This document shows positions 23,627 through 32,067 of a stretch of 64,000 nt of DNA, one piece after another; the first letter of the stretch is position 1; every line of letters starts with the position of its first letter. Below the pieces are notes generated by a model. That model saw only the letters and a list, made by a program, of their open reading frames with translations, did no database searches and had not been told where the DNA came from. A program made the translations under genes and the position numbers. Origin of the DNA: Planctomycetota bacterium (GTDB lineage: Bacteria > Planctomycetota > UBA8742 > UBA2392). Location: contig JAHBXZ010000007.1 of NCBI GenBank assembly GCA_019636215.1, positions 159,353 through 223,352 of the forward strand, in the 5' to 3' direction.

Positions 23627-25237
23627 ATGAGCGACACTAAAGCCAAGCGCAAGACCTCACGCATCCGCCCTGACCTGCCGGAGGGTGTGCTTTCCCAGCG
23701 TGAGGCGCTGGAAAAACTTGACCGCCTGACAGAGCAGGCCCGTGCCGGCGGCGGCGCCGACCGTGTCGAGAAGCAGCACCAGTCCGGCAAGCTGACGGCC
23801 CGCGAGCGCATTGACCTACTTTGCGACGACGGCAGCTTCGAGGAAATCGACGCTTTTGTGCAGCACAACGTCCACGAGTACGGCCTGCAGGACAAGAAGT
23901 ACCTCGGCGACGGAGTGGTCACCGGTGTGGGCAAGGTCTATGGCCGCCCGGTGTATGTGTTTGCCCAGGACTTCACAGTGTTCGGCGGGTCGCTGGGCGA
24001 ACGCTATGGCCAGAAGATCGTCAAGATCATGGACCAGGCCGCCAAGAACGGCTGCCCGATCATCGGCTTTAACGACAGCGGCGGCGCCCGCATCCAGGAG
24101 GGCGTTGCCAGCCTTGGCGCTTACGCGGACATCTTTCTGCGCAACACGCTCAGCAGCGGCGTGATTCCGCAGATCAGCGCCATCATGGGCCCCTGCGCCG
24201 GCGGTGCGGTGTACAGCCCTGCGATTACGGATTTCGTGTTCATGGTCGAAGGCTCCAGCCACATGTTCGTGACCGGGCCGCAGGTGATCAAAAGCGTCAC
24301 TCACGAAGAAATCAGCATGGACGGCCTGGGCGGCGCGGCCGTTCATGGCGAAACCAGCGGGGTCAGCCACTTCACGCATGAGTCCGAGCCCGAAAGCATC
24401 GCGGCGATCAAGAAGCTGCTCAGCTTCCTGCCCCAGAACAATCTCGAGCCGCCGCCGTTCATCGAGCCCGACGACGACCCCAACCGCGAAGACGAGCGGC
24501 TGGATCGCATCATCCCCGACCATCCCGAGAAGCCGTACAACATGCTTGATGTGATCGAGACCATCGTTGACGACGGCGATTTCTTTGAAGTCCACAAGAA
24601 CTACGCCCAGAACCTGATTGTCGGCTTTGCCCGCCTGGGCGGCCACAGCGTCGGCATTGTGGCCCAGCAACCCGCCGTGCTGGCGGGCTGCCTGGACATC
24701 AACTCCAGCCTCAAGGGCGCCCGTTTCGTGCGTTTCTGCGATGCCTTCAACATCCCGCTGGTTACCTTTGAGGACGTGCCCGGCTTTCTGCCCGGCGTGA
24801 ACCAGGAACACGGCGGCATCATCAAGCACGGGGCCAAACTTCTTTACGCCTATTGCGAGGCCACGGTGCCCAAGCTCTGCGTGATCACCCGCAAGGCCTA
24901 CGGCGGGGCCTATTGCGTGATGAGCAGCAAGCACATCCGCAGCGACGTGAATTACGCCTGGCCCACGGCCGAGATCGCCGTGATGGGTGCCGAAGGCGCG
25001 GTGAACATCCTGCACAGCAAAGAAATCGCCGCATCCAAAGACCCCGAGGCCCGCAAACAGCTGGTGGCCGAGTATCGCGACCGTTTCAGCAACCCCTATG
25101 ACGCGGCGGCGCGGGGGTACATTGACGCCGTGATCCGGCCTCGCGAGACTCGCAAAAGGCTGATCCGCGCGCTGGAGACCACGCGCCACAAGCGCGACAC
25201 CAACCCGCCCAAAAAGCACGGGAACATTCCGCTATGA
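23627..25237 (+). CDS. pccB: Propionyl-CoA carboxylase-type carboxyltransferase, beta subunit
   Basis: A 536-residue biotin-dependent carboxyltransferase that moves CO2 from biotin to an acyl-CoA. ATG 23627 (MSDTKAKRKTSRIRPDLPEG) opens the gene. The N- and C-domains each have a crotonase fold: GFNDSGGARIQEGVASLG and GPCAGGAVYSPAITDF in the first, and NINSSLKGARFVRFCD-like, FEDVPGFLPG and RKAYGGAYCVM in the second. Residue patterns match propionyl-CoA carboxylase beta chains better than AccD. The stop overlaps the next start (ATGA). Works with the biotin carboxylase (26541) and carrier protein (28368); the mutase and epimerase downstream favour propionyl-CoA as substrate. Confidence 0.9.
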   Translation: MSDTKAKRKTSRIRPDLPEGVLSQREALEKLDRLTEQARAGGGADRVEKQHQSGKLTARERIDLLCDDGSFEEIDAFVQHNVHEYGLQDKKYLGDGVVTGVGKVYGRPVYVFAQDFTVFGGSLGERYGQKIVKIMDQAAKNGCPIIGFNDSGGARIQEGVASLGAYADIFLRNTLSSGVIPQISAIMGPCAGGAVYSPAITDFVFMVEGSSHMFVTGPQVIKSVTHEEISMDGLGGAAVHGETSGVSHFTHESEPESIAAIKKLLSFLPQNNLEPPPFIEPDDDPNREDERLDRIIPDHPEKPYNMLDVIETIVDDGDFFEVHKNYAQNLIVGFARLGGHSVGIVAQQPAVLAGCLDINSSLKGARFVRFCDAFNIPLVTFEDVPGFLPGVNQEHGGIIKHGAKLLYAYCEATVPKLCVITRKAYGGAYCVMSSKHIRSDVNYAWPTAEIAVMGAEGAVNILHSKEIAASKDPEARKQLVAEYRDRFSNPYDAAARGYIDAVIRPRETRKRLIRALETTRHKRDTNPPKKHGNIPL

Positions 25238-25821
25238 GGACTCGATGGCTGATTGTGCTGTTGCTGGCCGTGGCCGCCTGCACGGCTGACCCAGCTGCGG
25301 ATTGGGACACCGACCAGCGGGCCGTACACGCCGCCATGGCGGCATGGGCTGGTGCCGCCAGCAAGGGCGACCTGGATGCCATGTGGGATATGCTTACGCC
25401 GGACGCGCAGGAGGTCTACCAGCGCGAGCTGACGGGCAAGAACGGTGTGCGCGAATCGGTCGTCCTGCTGAAGGCCAGCCTGGCACCGGATTCAGAGGCC
25501 CCGCCCGAGGAAAAGCAGCGGGTGGAAAAGGTGCTGAAGACCCTGCCGCCGGAACCCGAGAAGATGACGGCCAAGGACTACTACAAGTGGCGAGTCGAGC
25601 CCGACCTTACCCCGAAGAAGACCGCCAACACCGCCCAGCTGTTCGCAAAGGCCAACATCAAGGGCATCACCATCACCGGCGACACGGCGACTGTGCTGCT
25701 GGCCAATGGCGACCCGGACAGATACACGTGGAAGAAATCGGCTGGGGACTGGAAATTTGACCTTCCACCTAGCATCCTGCGCGCCCTCGAAACGGTTCGT
25801 CGGCGGGAAGCCGGCGAGTAA
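25234..25821 (+). CDS. Putative lipoprotein
   Basis: A 195-residue protein with signal peptide MRTRWLIVLLLAVAAC and lipobox Cys16. The mature part begins AVHAAMAAWAGAASKGDLDAMWDMLTPDAQE, a pattern like NTF2-like or DUF4878-type domains found in lipoproteins. A long polar region follows, ending LPPSILRALETVRRREAGE. No named family. It overlaps the pccB stop by 4 bases, so it is translated from the same mRNA, an odd partner for a cytoplasmic carboxylase. Confidence 0.7.
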   Translation: MRTRWLIVLLLAVAACTADPAADWDTDQRAVHAAMAAWAGAASKGDLDAMWDMLTPDAQEVYQRELTGKNGVRESVVLLKASLAPDSEAPPEEKQRVEKVLKTLPPEPEKMTAKDYYKWRVEPDLTPKKTANTAQLFAKANIKGITITGDTATVLLANGDPDRYTWKKSAGDWKFDLPPSILRALETVRRREAGE

Positions 25822-25871
25822 ACAGTAGTCGCTCACGACATTGGGCAATTCGGACAACGAAAGGCGGAAAA

Positions 25872-26465
25872 GTGAAGACCCTCTTGAAGACTGTGCCATT
25901 GCTGGCACTGATCCTGGCACTCTCGAGCTGCGGCGGTGGCAGCGGCGGCACGGCAGACCCCAAGGAAATCGGCGATGCCGCGGTGAAGAAGATCACCAGC
26001 ATGGATTTCGACAGCCTGGATTCGCTGATGGAACAGGACGTTGATGTCGACGGCGCCAAAGAAATTCGCGCTTGGCGTATCAAGGAAGGCTACGACCGCT
26101 GGAAGGACTACAAGAAGCGCCTTGAGGGCGACAGCGGCATGGACCCCAAGAGCAAGTCCGGCATCGACGGCGAAGACAAGTGGAAGGACATGACCTGGGG
26201 CAAGCGTACCGGCCTCGAGTTCGGCCTGTACCAGCTTTACGTCAACGACGACCTCGAAAAGCGCCTGAAGGAAATGAAGTGGGCCCGCGTCGGCAGCGAA
26301 CAGAAGCTGGCCGTTGAAGGCCAGGGAAGCGCGACGATCGCCTACATGAACGGCTATCAGGACATGATCGAAGTGCGCTGCACCCGCAAGAACGGCCTGT
26401 GGTACCTCGCCAGCGTTGAAGTGAAGATGAGCAAGGAACTGCCCAAGAAGCCGAAGGACGACTAG
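25872..26465 (+). CDS. Putative lipoprotein
   Basis: A 197-residue protein starting at GTG 25872 after GGCGGAAA. Signal peptide MKTLLKTVPLLALILALSSC ends in lipobox Cys20, followed by a Gly/Ser-rich linker. The mature domain (EIGDAAVKKITSMDFDSLDSLME ... IEVRCTRKNGLWYLASVEVKM) resembles the same NTF2-like plan as the preceding lipoprotein, so the two may be diverged duplicates. Lys/Asp-rich throughout. A strong terminator follows. Confidence 0.7.
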   Translation: MKTLLKTVPLLALILALSSCGGGSGGTADPKEIGDAAVKKITSMDFDSLDSLMEQDVDVDGAKEIRAWRIKEGYDRWKDYKKRLEGDSGMDPKSKSGIDGEDKWKDMTWGKRTGLEFGLYQLYVNDDLEKRLKEMKWARVGSEQKLAVEGQGSATIAYMNGYQDMIEVRCTRKNGLWYLASVEVKMSKELPKKPKDD

Positions 26466-26481
26466 TTCAACCAGTCACAAC

Positions 26482-26508
26482 AAGGGCGCACCTGCGGGTG
26501 CGCCCTTT
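26482..26508 (+). terminator. Rho-independent terminator
   Basis: AAGGGCGCACC-TGCG-GGTGCGCCCTT, a perfect 11-bp stem followed by a T-rich stretch (TGCATTTT). It separates pccB and the two lipoproteins from the biotin carboxylase. Confidence 0.85.
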
Positions 26509-26540
26509 GCATTTTGCGCCCGCACCCATAAAGTCCCGCC

Positions 26541-28034
26541 ATGCTCAAGAAAGTCCTGGTCGCCAACCGTGGCGAAATCGCCCTGCGCGTGATCCGCGCC
26601 TGCAAGGCCCTGGGCATCGCCAGCATGGCTGTTTACAGCGACGCAGACGCGCACCTGCCATTTGTGCGCGCCGCCGACGAAAGCCACTACTTGGGGCCAT
26701 CCGTGGCCGCCGAAAGCTATCTGAACATGGCGCGCATCATTGAGCTTGCCCGGCGCCACGGCTGCGACGCGATCCACCCGGGCTATGGATTTCTCAGTGA
26801 AAACGCCGCGTTCGCCAAGGCCTGCGAAGACGCCGGGATCGTGTTTGTCGGCCCCGACAGTGGTGCTATCGACCGCCTGGGCGACAAACGCCACGCCAAG
26901 GCAGTAGCCGAAAAAGCAGGCGTTGCCGTAACGCCATGGATCCAGTGTGCAGGCACCGCCGATGCCGCCACGGTGGCGGCGATCAGCAAGATCGGCTTTC
27001 CCGTGATCATCAAGCCTGCCGCCGGTGGCGGCGGCAAAGGCATGCACAAGGTAACCGCGGCCGACCAGTTGGCCGAACTGCTGCCCAAGGCCGCGCGCGA
27101 AGCCAAGGCGAGTTTCGGTGACGACTCGCTGCTGGTCGAGAAATTCCTCGAAGGCCCGCGCCACATCGAAGTTCAGATACTGGCCGACAAGCACGGCACT
27201 GTGCTGCACCTGTTTGAGCGCGAATGCAGCCTGCAGCGCCGGCACCAGAAGCTGCTGGAAGAAACGCCAAGCCCAAGCCTGACGCCGCAACAGCGCGCGG
27301 ATATCTGCGCCGACGCCGTGCGCATTGCCAGGACGGCAAACTACAGCAACGCGGGCACCTGCGAGTTTCTGTTCGATGAAGCGGCGGGCAAGTGGTACTT
27401 CTGTGAAGTCAACACGCGCCTGCAGGTGGAGCACCCCGTGACCGAACAGGTCGTGGGCGTGGACCTGGTGCAGTGGCAGTTGCGCATTGCAGGCGGCGAG
27501 GCCTTGACGCTGAGGCAGGACGACCTGCGGCAGACCGGCCACGCGATTGAACTGCGCATCAACAGTGAGGACCCCTTTGCGGGGTTTATGCCCAGCCTGG
27601 GCTACATTGAGGCCTTCGAGCCGCCATCGGGCGAGGGCATCCGTGTGGATGCGGGCTATGCGGCGGGCGACAGCGTGACGCAGTACTACGACTCGCTGAT
27701 GGCCAAACTGATTGTGCACGCGGTGGACCGCAATGCCGCGGCCAACCAGGCGATTACGGCACTTCGCGAGTTCATGGTCGTGGGCGTGGCGACGACGATT
27801 CCATTTCACATTGCGCTGCTGCAGCACCCGGACGTGCGCGCGGGCAAGTTCAACATCCGCTGGGTGGAAGAACACATGGCCGAACTGGCGCGCCGTGGCG
27901 ATGCACAGAACGCGGCGGTGCTGGCCGCGCTGATGGAGTACAGGCATCTGCTAAAGGTCCGCAACGCCCAAAGCCGTGCGGGCGAACTGCACTTTGACCC
28001 CTGGAGCTCGAGTTCTCTGCCAAGGCTGCGTTAG
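26541..28034 (+). CDS. accC: Biotin carboxylase subunit of acyl-CoA carboxylase
   Basis: A 497-residue biotin carboxylase that carboxylates carrier-bound biotin using ATP and bicarbonate. N-terminal VLVANRGEIALRVIRACKALG and HPGYGFLSEN are diagnostic. The ATP-grasp loop KPAAGGGGKGMHKV, the CPSase signature EKFLEGPRHIEVQI, the catalytic FCEVNTRLQVEHPVTEQ and the C-terminal AIELRINSED are all present. The protein stops after this module, so the biotin carrier is separate (28368). ATG 26541 lies just after the terminator of the previous unit. Confidence 0.92.
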   Translation: MLKKVLVANRGEIALRVIRACKALGIASMAVYSDADAHLPFVRAADESHYLGPSVAAESYLNMARIIELARRHGCDAIHPGYGFLSENAAFAKACEDAGIVFVGPDSGAIDRLGDKRHAKAVAEKAGVAVTPWIQCAGTADAATVAAISKIGFPVIIKPAAGGGGKGMHKVTAADQLAELLPKAAREAKASFGDDSLLVEKFLEGPRHIEVQILADKHGTVLHLFERECSLQRRHQKLLEETPSPSLTPQQRADICADAVRIARTANYSNAGTCEFLFDEAAGKWYFCEVNTRLQVEHPVTEQVVGVDLVQWQLRIAGGEALTLRQDDLRQTGHAIELRINSEDPFAGFMPSLGYIEAFEPPSGEGIRVDAGYAAGDSVTQYYDSLMAKLIVHAVDRNAAANQAITALREFMVVGVATTIPFHIALLQHPDVRAGKFNIRWVEEHMAELARRGDAQNAAVLAALMEYRHLLKVRNAQSRAGELHFDPWSSSSLPRLR

Positions 28035-28073
28035 GGGGACCTGCCAGACTCAAGCAAGTGATTGGGAGCTTTG

Positions 28074-28340
28074 ATGGATGTTGTCTTCCGACTAGAAGTA
28101 CGGGGCCCGTCGCCTCTGAGACTTACAGTAGAACTGGATGCATTTCAGTTGTTGCTGCCAGTGGGGAAGAAGCTTGAGGTTAGCCGAGATGACGGTGACT
28201 CCGACGTTTGGATCTGGAGTCACAGTGACGAACGTGGTTCGTTTCTGACTCTCATCAACCACGACGCCATGGAAGTGCGTATCGACGGCAAGCTCCTCTA
28301 CGATTGTTACCAGGACTACTGGGAAAATTCGAATCCCTGA
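28074..28340 (+). CDS. Small hypothetical protein between carboxylase subunits
   Basis: An 88-residue acidic protein starting at ATG 28074 with GGGAG upstream. It reads as a small alpha/beta chain (VFRLEVRGPSPLRLTVELDAF ... DVWIWSHSDERGSFLTLINH ... EVRIDGKLLYDCYQDYWENS). No family recognised. Its codon use and GC content are clearly lower than those of accC and the carrier gene around it, suggesting a transferred insertion. The size, acidity and Trp/Tyr-rich end resemble small immunity-type proteins, but that is only a guess. Confidence 0.55.
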   Translation: MDVVFRLEVRGPSPLRLTVELDAFQLLLPVGKKLEVSRDDGDSDVWIWSHSDERGSFLTLINHDAMEVRIDGKLLYDCYQDYWENSNP

Positions 28341-28367
28341 TCTACTCGGGAGTGGCGTCCGGCAACC

Positions 28368-28892
28368 ATGGAATACGAAGTCACAGTCGATGGCCGCAAG
28401 TTTCGGGTGCGCTTCTTTGAGCTCGCCGGGGAGCTGTTTGTAGAGCACGAGGGCGGCACATTTCCTGTCAAAGCCGACACGCCCCTGCGCAGCAAGGTGC
28501 AGAAGGCCCAGGTCAATGGCGGCACCCGGCGCTTTGGTTATCACCGCACCAAGGAAGGCGTTCAGATCGTCCTGGAGGGCGCGATCTACGAAGCCGCCGT
28601 GGCCGAACTGCAGCACGTGCGGCTGGCTGCGCTATCCGGCCGCAAACGCGGCGGCGGCAACTTTGACGTGAAAGCACCCATGCCCGGCATGGTTGTTGCG
28701 CTCAAGGTCAAGGTCGGCGAAGCAGTGAAAAAGAACCAGAGTCTGCTGGGCCTGCACGCGATGAAGCTGGAAAACGACATCCGCAGCCCGCGCGACGGTG
28801 TCGTGCTTGAAATCGCCGTCAAAGCCGGCGACGTGCTCGAGAAGGGCGCATTGATGGTCAAGCTGGGTCCGCCGCCGGAGACCAGCCCATGA
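28368..28892 (+). CDS. Biotin carboxyl carrier protein
   Basis: A 174-residue biotinyl carrier. The C-terminal biotinyl domain has [19 protein letters not shown] and the biotinylation site HAMKLEND with Lys133 (AMKL in place of the common AMKM). The N-terminal 95 residues ([20 protein letters not shown]...) form the beta-rich extension typical of carriers from propionyl-CoA and oxaloacetate-type carboxylases. It links the carboxylase at 26541 to the carboxyltransferase at 23627. The stop overlaps the mutase start (ATGA). Confidence 0.88.
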   Translation: MEYEVTVDGRKFRVRFFELAGELFVEHEGGTFPVKADTPLRSKVQKAQVNGGTRRFGYHRTKEGVQIVLEGAIYEAAVAELQHVRLAALSGRKRGGGNFDVKAPMPGMVVALKVKVGEAVKKNQSLLGLHAMKLENDIRSPRDGVVLEIAVKAGDVLEKGALMVKLGPPPETSP

Positions 28893-30550
28893 GTTCGCTG
28901 CAGGACGACTACATCCGCTGGCTGGAAGGCCCACGCGCCAAGTTCGTGGCCAAGGCCCCCGAACGCCGCGTGAAGTTTGAAACCACAAGCGGCTGCGAGA
29001 TTCCGCCCCTGGCCCTGCCCGCGGGCCTGAGCGCTGAGGGTCAGGCGGCCTATGCGGCCGATCTCGGCTTTCCGGGCGAGTTTCCATACACGCGCGGTGT
29101 CTACCCCAGCATGTACCGCGGGCGCTTCTGGACCATGCGCCAGTATGCAGGCTTCGCCAGCCCCGAGGAAAGCAACCGGCGCTATCGCTTTCTGCTGCAG
29201 CAAGGCGTCACCGGCCTGAGCGTGGCCTTTGACCTGCCCACCCAGATCGGCTACGACAGCGACCACGCCATGGCGCAGGGCGAAGTCGGCAAGGTGGGCG
29301 TGCCGGTCTGCAGTACCGCGGACATGGCCGTGCTGCTGGACGGCATTCCGCTGGACCAGGTCAGCACCAGCATGACCATCAACAGCAGCGCGGCCTGCCT
29401 GCTGGCGTTCTACCTGATCCAGGCCGACAAACAGGGCGTAAGCTGGTCCAAGCTGCGCGGCACCGTGCAGAACGACCTGTTGAAAGAGTTTGTCGCCCGT
29501 GGCACGTACATCTACCCGCCACGCGCCAGCCTGCGCCTGACCACCGACATCATCGAGTTTTGCAGCAATGAAGTGCCGAACTTCAATGCCATCAGCATCA
29601 GCGGTTATCACATCCGCGAGGCCGGCAGCACCGCGGCCCAGGAGATCGCGTTCACGCTGGCCAACGGGCTTGAGTACGTGAAGCAGGCCGTGGCGCGCAA
29701 ACTTGATGTGAACCACTTTGGCCGCAACCTGAGTTTCTTCTTCAATGGGCACAACAACCTGCTGGAAGAAGTCGCCAAGTTCCGCGCCGCGCGCCGCCTG
29801 TGGGCGCGCCTGATGAAGGACCGCTTCGGTGCCACCGACAAAGCCGCGCTGCAACTGCGGTTTCACACCCAGACGGCAGGCAGCACACTTACGGCCCAAC
29901 AGCCCGAAAACAACGTCGTGCGCACGGCCGTGCAGGCGATTGCTGCGGTGCTGGGCGGCACGCAAAGCCTGCACACCAACAGCTTTGACGAGGCCCTGGC
30001 CCTGCCCACGGAACGTTCGGTCGAAATCGCCCTGCGCACGCAGCAGATTCTGGCCCACGAAAGCGGCATTGCCGACACGCCGGACCCGCTGGGTGGCAGC
30101 TACCTGATCGAGAAGCTGACGGACGAACTTGAACACAAGGCCATGGCCCTGATTGCCCGTGTAGACGAGCTCGGCGGCGCCGTCGGCGCAATTGAGGCCC
30201 GCTTCATGCAGGGCGAGATCGGCCGCGCGGCGCTGGCCTGGCAACGTGCCGTGGAAAAGGGCGACGCCGTGGTGGTGGGGGTGAACAAGTTCCAGTCCGA
30301 TACCGCTTACCAGGCCAGCCTGCAGCAGATCGACCAGACGGCCGTAGAGCGCCAGTTGCAGCGTCTGGCCGCGTTCAAGGCCGGGCGCAATGCCGCCGGG
30401 GCGGACAAGGCGCTCCAGGCGTTGCAGGCGGCGGCCAAAGGTGACTCAAACCTCATGCCGCACATCCTGGCGGCGCTGCGTTCCGATGCGACACTGGGTG
30501 AAGTTTGCGATACCATGCGCGCGGTTTTTGGCGAGCACCACGACAGTTGA
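28889..30550 (+). CDS. Methylmalonyl-CoA mutase large (substrate-binding) subunit
   Basis: A 553-residue TIM-barrel mutase subunit for the B12-dependent rearrangement of methylmalonyl-CoA to succinyl-CoA. The core [16 protein letters not shown], then [15 protein letters not shown] and SMTINSSA, is diagnostic. Tyr86 (RQYAGF) and Arg204 (VARGTYI) occupy the positions that I recall as Tyr89/Arg207 in methylmalonyl-CoA mutase and Phe/Gln in isobutyryl-CoA mutase, favouring the former. The C-terminal B12-binding domain is absent, so a separate small subunit is required; none is in the window. Flanking carboxylase and epimerase genes complete propionyl-CoA to succinyl-CoA. Confidence 0.88.
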   Translation: MSSLQDDYIRWLEGPRAKFVAKAPERRVKFETTSGCEIPPLALPAGLSAEGQAAYAADLGFPGEFPYTRGVYPSMYRGRFWTMRQYAGFASPEESNRRYRFLLQQGVTGLSVAFDLPTQIGYDSDHAMAQGEVGKVGVPVCSTADMAVLLDGIPLDQVSTSMTINSSAACLLAFYLIQADKQGVSWSKLRGTVQNDLLKEFVARGTYIYPPRASLRLTTDIIEFCSNEVPNFNAISISGYHIREAGSTAAQEIAFTLANGLEYVKQAVARKLDVNHFGRNLSFFFNGHNNLLEEVAKFRAARRLWARLMKDRFGATDKAALQLRFHTQTAGSTLTAQQPENNVVRTAVQAIAAVLGGTQSLHTNSFDEALALPTERSVEIALRTQQILAHESGIADTPDPLGGSYLIEKLTDELEHKAMALIARVDELGGAVGAIEARFMQGEIGRAALAWQRAVEKGDAVVVGVNKFQSDTAYQASLQQIDQTAVERQLQRLAAFKAGRNAAGADKALQALQAAAKGDSNLMPHILAALRSDATLGEVCDTMRAVFGEHHDS

Positions 30551-30573
30551 TTCACCCACAAGGGCAACCAGCC

Positions 30574-31146
30574 ATGTCAGCCGGCAACACCCAACGCAAG
30601 AAGCGCAACACCGACCGCCGCACGAGTAAAGTGGACCGTCGCGACGCCCCGGTAAATGCCACCGTCAACATCAGCACCAGCACCGAGCGCAAGCAATTGC
30701 TGGATACCTGCAGCCAGATCGGCGCGCTGATTATCGGCCAGCGTTTTGACCGCATGGCCCAGGGCGTTGAAGTGCTGCAGAAACAGGCCAGCGGGCTGCT
30801 GCTCAAGCAGCACCTGGAGGTCTGGCTGCCGCGCTTTGAGGAACACTACACGCAACTCGAGAAGGTCGTCGGCAAGAACCTTGAAATCAACCAGGCTAAC
30901 CTGGTCAACGACCTTAAGGCCAAGGTCAAGGCCGCCGGGTACACCAGCATGAAGGATTTCTTGACCAAGGTGATTCTGCCGGTGGTCAGCTATCACGGGC
31001 TGCTGCTGCACCTGAACAACAACGCCGGCGTGGCGCTGCCCAACGAGGTGCGCGACCAGGTGGTCAAGCGCATGAACGCCATCAACAAAATCCTGGGCGG
31101 AACCTGCGCGGCCATGTTCCTGCAGGAATCGATGGGGCTGGGCTAG
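30574..31146 (+). CDS. Hypothetical protein between mutase and epimerase
   Basis: A 190-residue protein from ATG 30574. The first 35 residues are basic and disordered-looking (GNTQRKKRNTDRRTSKVDRR). The rest is helical, with TSTERKQLLDTCSQIGALIIGQRF, KHLEVWLPRFEEHYTQLEKV-like and DFLTKVILPVVSYHGLLLHLNN segments. No family recognised. Position within the propionate operon, 21 bp before the epimerase, suggests co-transcription. I see no catalytic motif and no membrane segment. Confidence 0.65.
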   Translation: MSAGNTQRKKRNTDRRTSKVDRRDAPVNATVNISTSTERKQLLDTCSQIGALIIGQRFDRMAQGVEVLQKQASGLLLKQHLEVWLPRFEEHYTQLEKVVGKNLEINQANLVNDLKAKVKAAGYTSMKDFLTKVILPVVSYHGLLLHLNNNAGVALPNEVRDQVVKRMNAINKILGGTCAAMFLQESMGLG

Positions 31147-31167
31147 GCGTTATGCCCCGGGTGAACC

Positions 31168-31572
31168 ATGCGCCTTGATCACATTGGTTTGGCCGTTAAG
31201 TCCATCGCCGAGGCCCGCAAGTTCTATGAAAGCGGGTTGGGCCTGGGGTCGGAACCCCACATTGAAGAAGTCGCCGGCGAAAAAGTGCTGGTGTTGAAAG
31301 TGATTGTGCCCCCGGGCATCCACATTGAATTGCTCGAGGCCACATCGCCGGATTCGGCGATTGCCAAGTTCATTGAAAAGCGCGGCGAAGGCCAGCATCA
31401 CCTTTGCTATGCCGTGGACGACGTACTGGCTGCGACCAAACGCATGGTCGAGAAAGGCTACACCCCGCTTTGGGAACAACCCCGGGTGGGTGCCGGCGGG
31501 TGCCTGGTGAACTTCTTCCACCCCCGGCAGGCTCACGGGGTCTTGACAGAGCTTTCTCAGCCCCCTAAGTAG
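31168..31572 (+). CDS. mce: Methylmalonyl-CoA epimerase
   Basis: A 134-residue vicinal-oxygen-chelate enzyme that interconverts the (S) and (R) forms of methylmalonyl-CoA. The N-terminus [20 protein letters not shown] carries metal-ligand His5. Internal signatures are [20 protein letters not shown], then [13 protein letters not shown] with the second His and [14 protein letters not shown] with the terminal ligand Glu. Length is normal. It bridges the carboxylase product and the mutase substrate. Confidence 0.93.
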   Translation: MRLDHIGLAVKSIAEARKFYESGLGLGSEPHIEEVAGEKVLVLKVIVPPGIHIELLEATSPDSAIAKFIEKRGEGQHHLCYAVDDVLAATKRMVEKGYTPLWEQPRVGAGGCLVNFFHPRQAHGVLTELSQPPK

Positions 31573-31589
31573 ACGCGCCCCGCAGAGGC

Positions 31590-31618
31590 TTGCGGGTCAA
31601 ATTAGGGGCGGCTAAACT
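31590..31618 (+). promoter_or_regulatory. Candidate sigma70-type promoter for acpP
   Basis: TTGCGG, a 17-bp spacer, then TAAACT, giving a leader of about 65 bases before the acpP GTG. Spacing is ideal but the elements match consensus only partly. Confidence 0.35.
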
Positions 31619-31691
31619 GCCGCGCCAACCATCGGTGGGTGTGTCGGAAACGCCCACGAAGTGCCCGGACTTGTTCGAAAGGGAGAGCAGC

Positions 31692-31946
31692 GTGCCCACG
31701 CGGGAAGAAATTCAGGAATCAGTGATCCAGATTGTCTGCGACCAGATGGGTGTCAGCCGCGACAAGGTGACGCTGGAAACCTCGTTCGTGAACGACCTTG
31801 GTGCCGACAGCCTGGACACCGTGGAACTGGTGATGGAGTTCGAGGACGAATTCGAACTTACCATCCCCGACGAAGACGCCGAAAAGATCCAGACCGTCGG
31901 CGACGCGGTGAAGTACATCGAGGAAAAGTCCGCCAGCAAGGGCTAG
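31692..31946 (+). CDS. acpP: Acyl carrier protein
   Basis: An 84-residue ACP starting at GTG 31692, 4 bp after GGGAGAG. The phosphopantetheine site is [12 protein letters not shown] with Ser40. The family pattern [20 protein letters not shown], then [20 protein letters not shown], is intact. The chain is very acidic, as usual. Followed by fabF in the classical order, although acpP-fabF here are separated from fabG by 9 kb of propionate genes. Confidence 0.95.
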   Translation: MPTREEIQESVIQIVCDQMGVSRDKVTLETSFVNDLGADSLDTVELVMEFEDEFELTIPDEDAEKIQTVGDAVKYIEEKSASKG

Positions 31947-31959
31947 TTCCGCCGTGCGT

Positions 31960-32011
31960 CCGGGCAAGCAGCGACGCGCCTTCATTCGGGGGGCGCTGGT
32001 TGCTTGCCCGG
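31960..32011 (+). promoter_or_regulatory. Long hairpin between acpP and fabF
   Basis: CCGGGCAAGCA pairs with TGCTTGCCCGG, with further partial pairing inside (about 52 bases in all). No T-tract follows, so it is more likely to stabilise acpP mRNA or attenuate read-through to fabF than to terminate fully. That role is inferred from the common need for far more ACP than FabF. Confidence 0.6.
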
Positions 32012-32067
32012 ATTGATTCAGCGCCTTTACGTTTGCCAGGGGCAGGCTTCAGGACCGAGACCTACGC

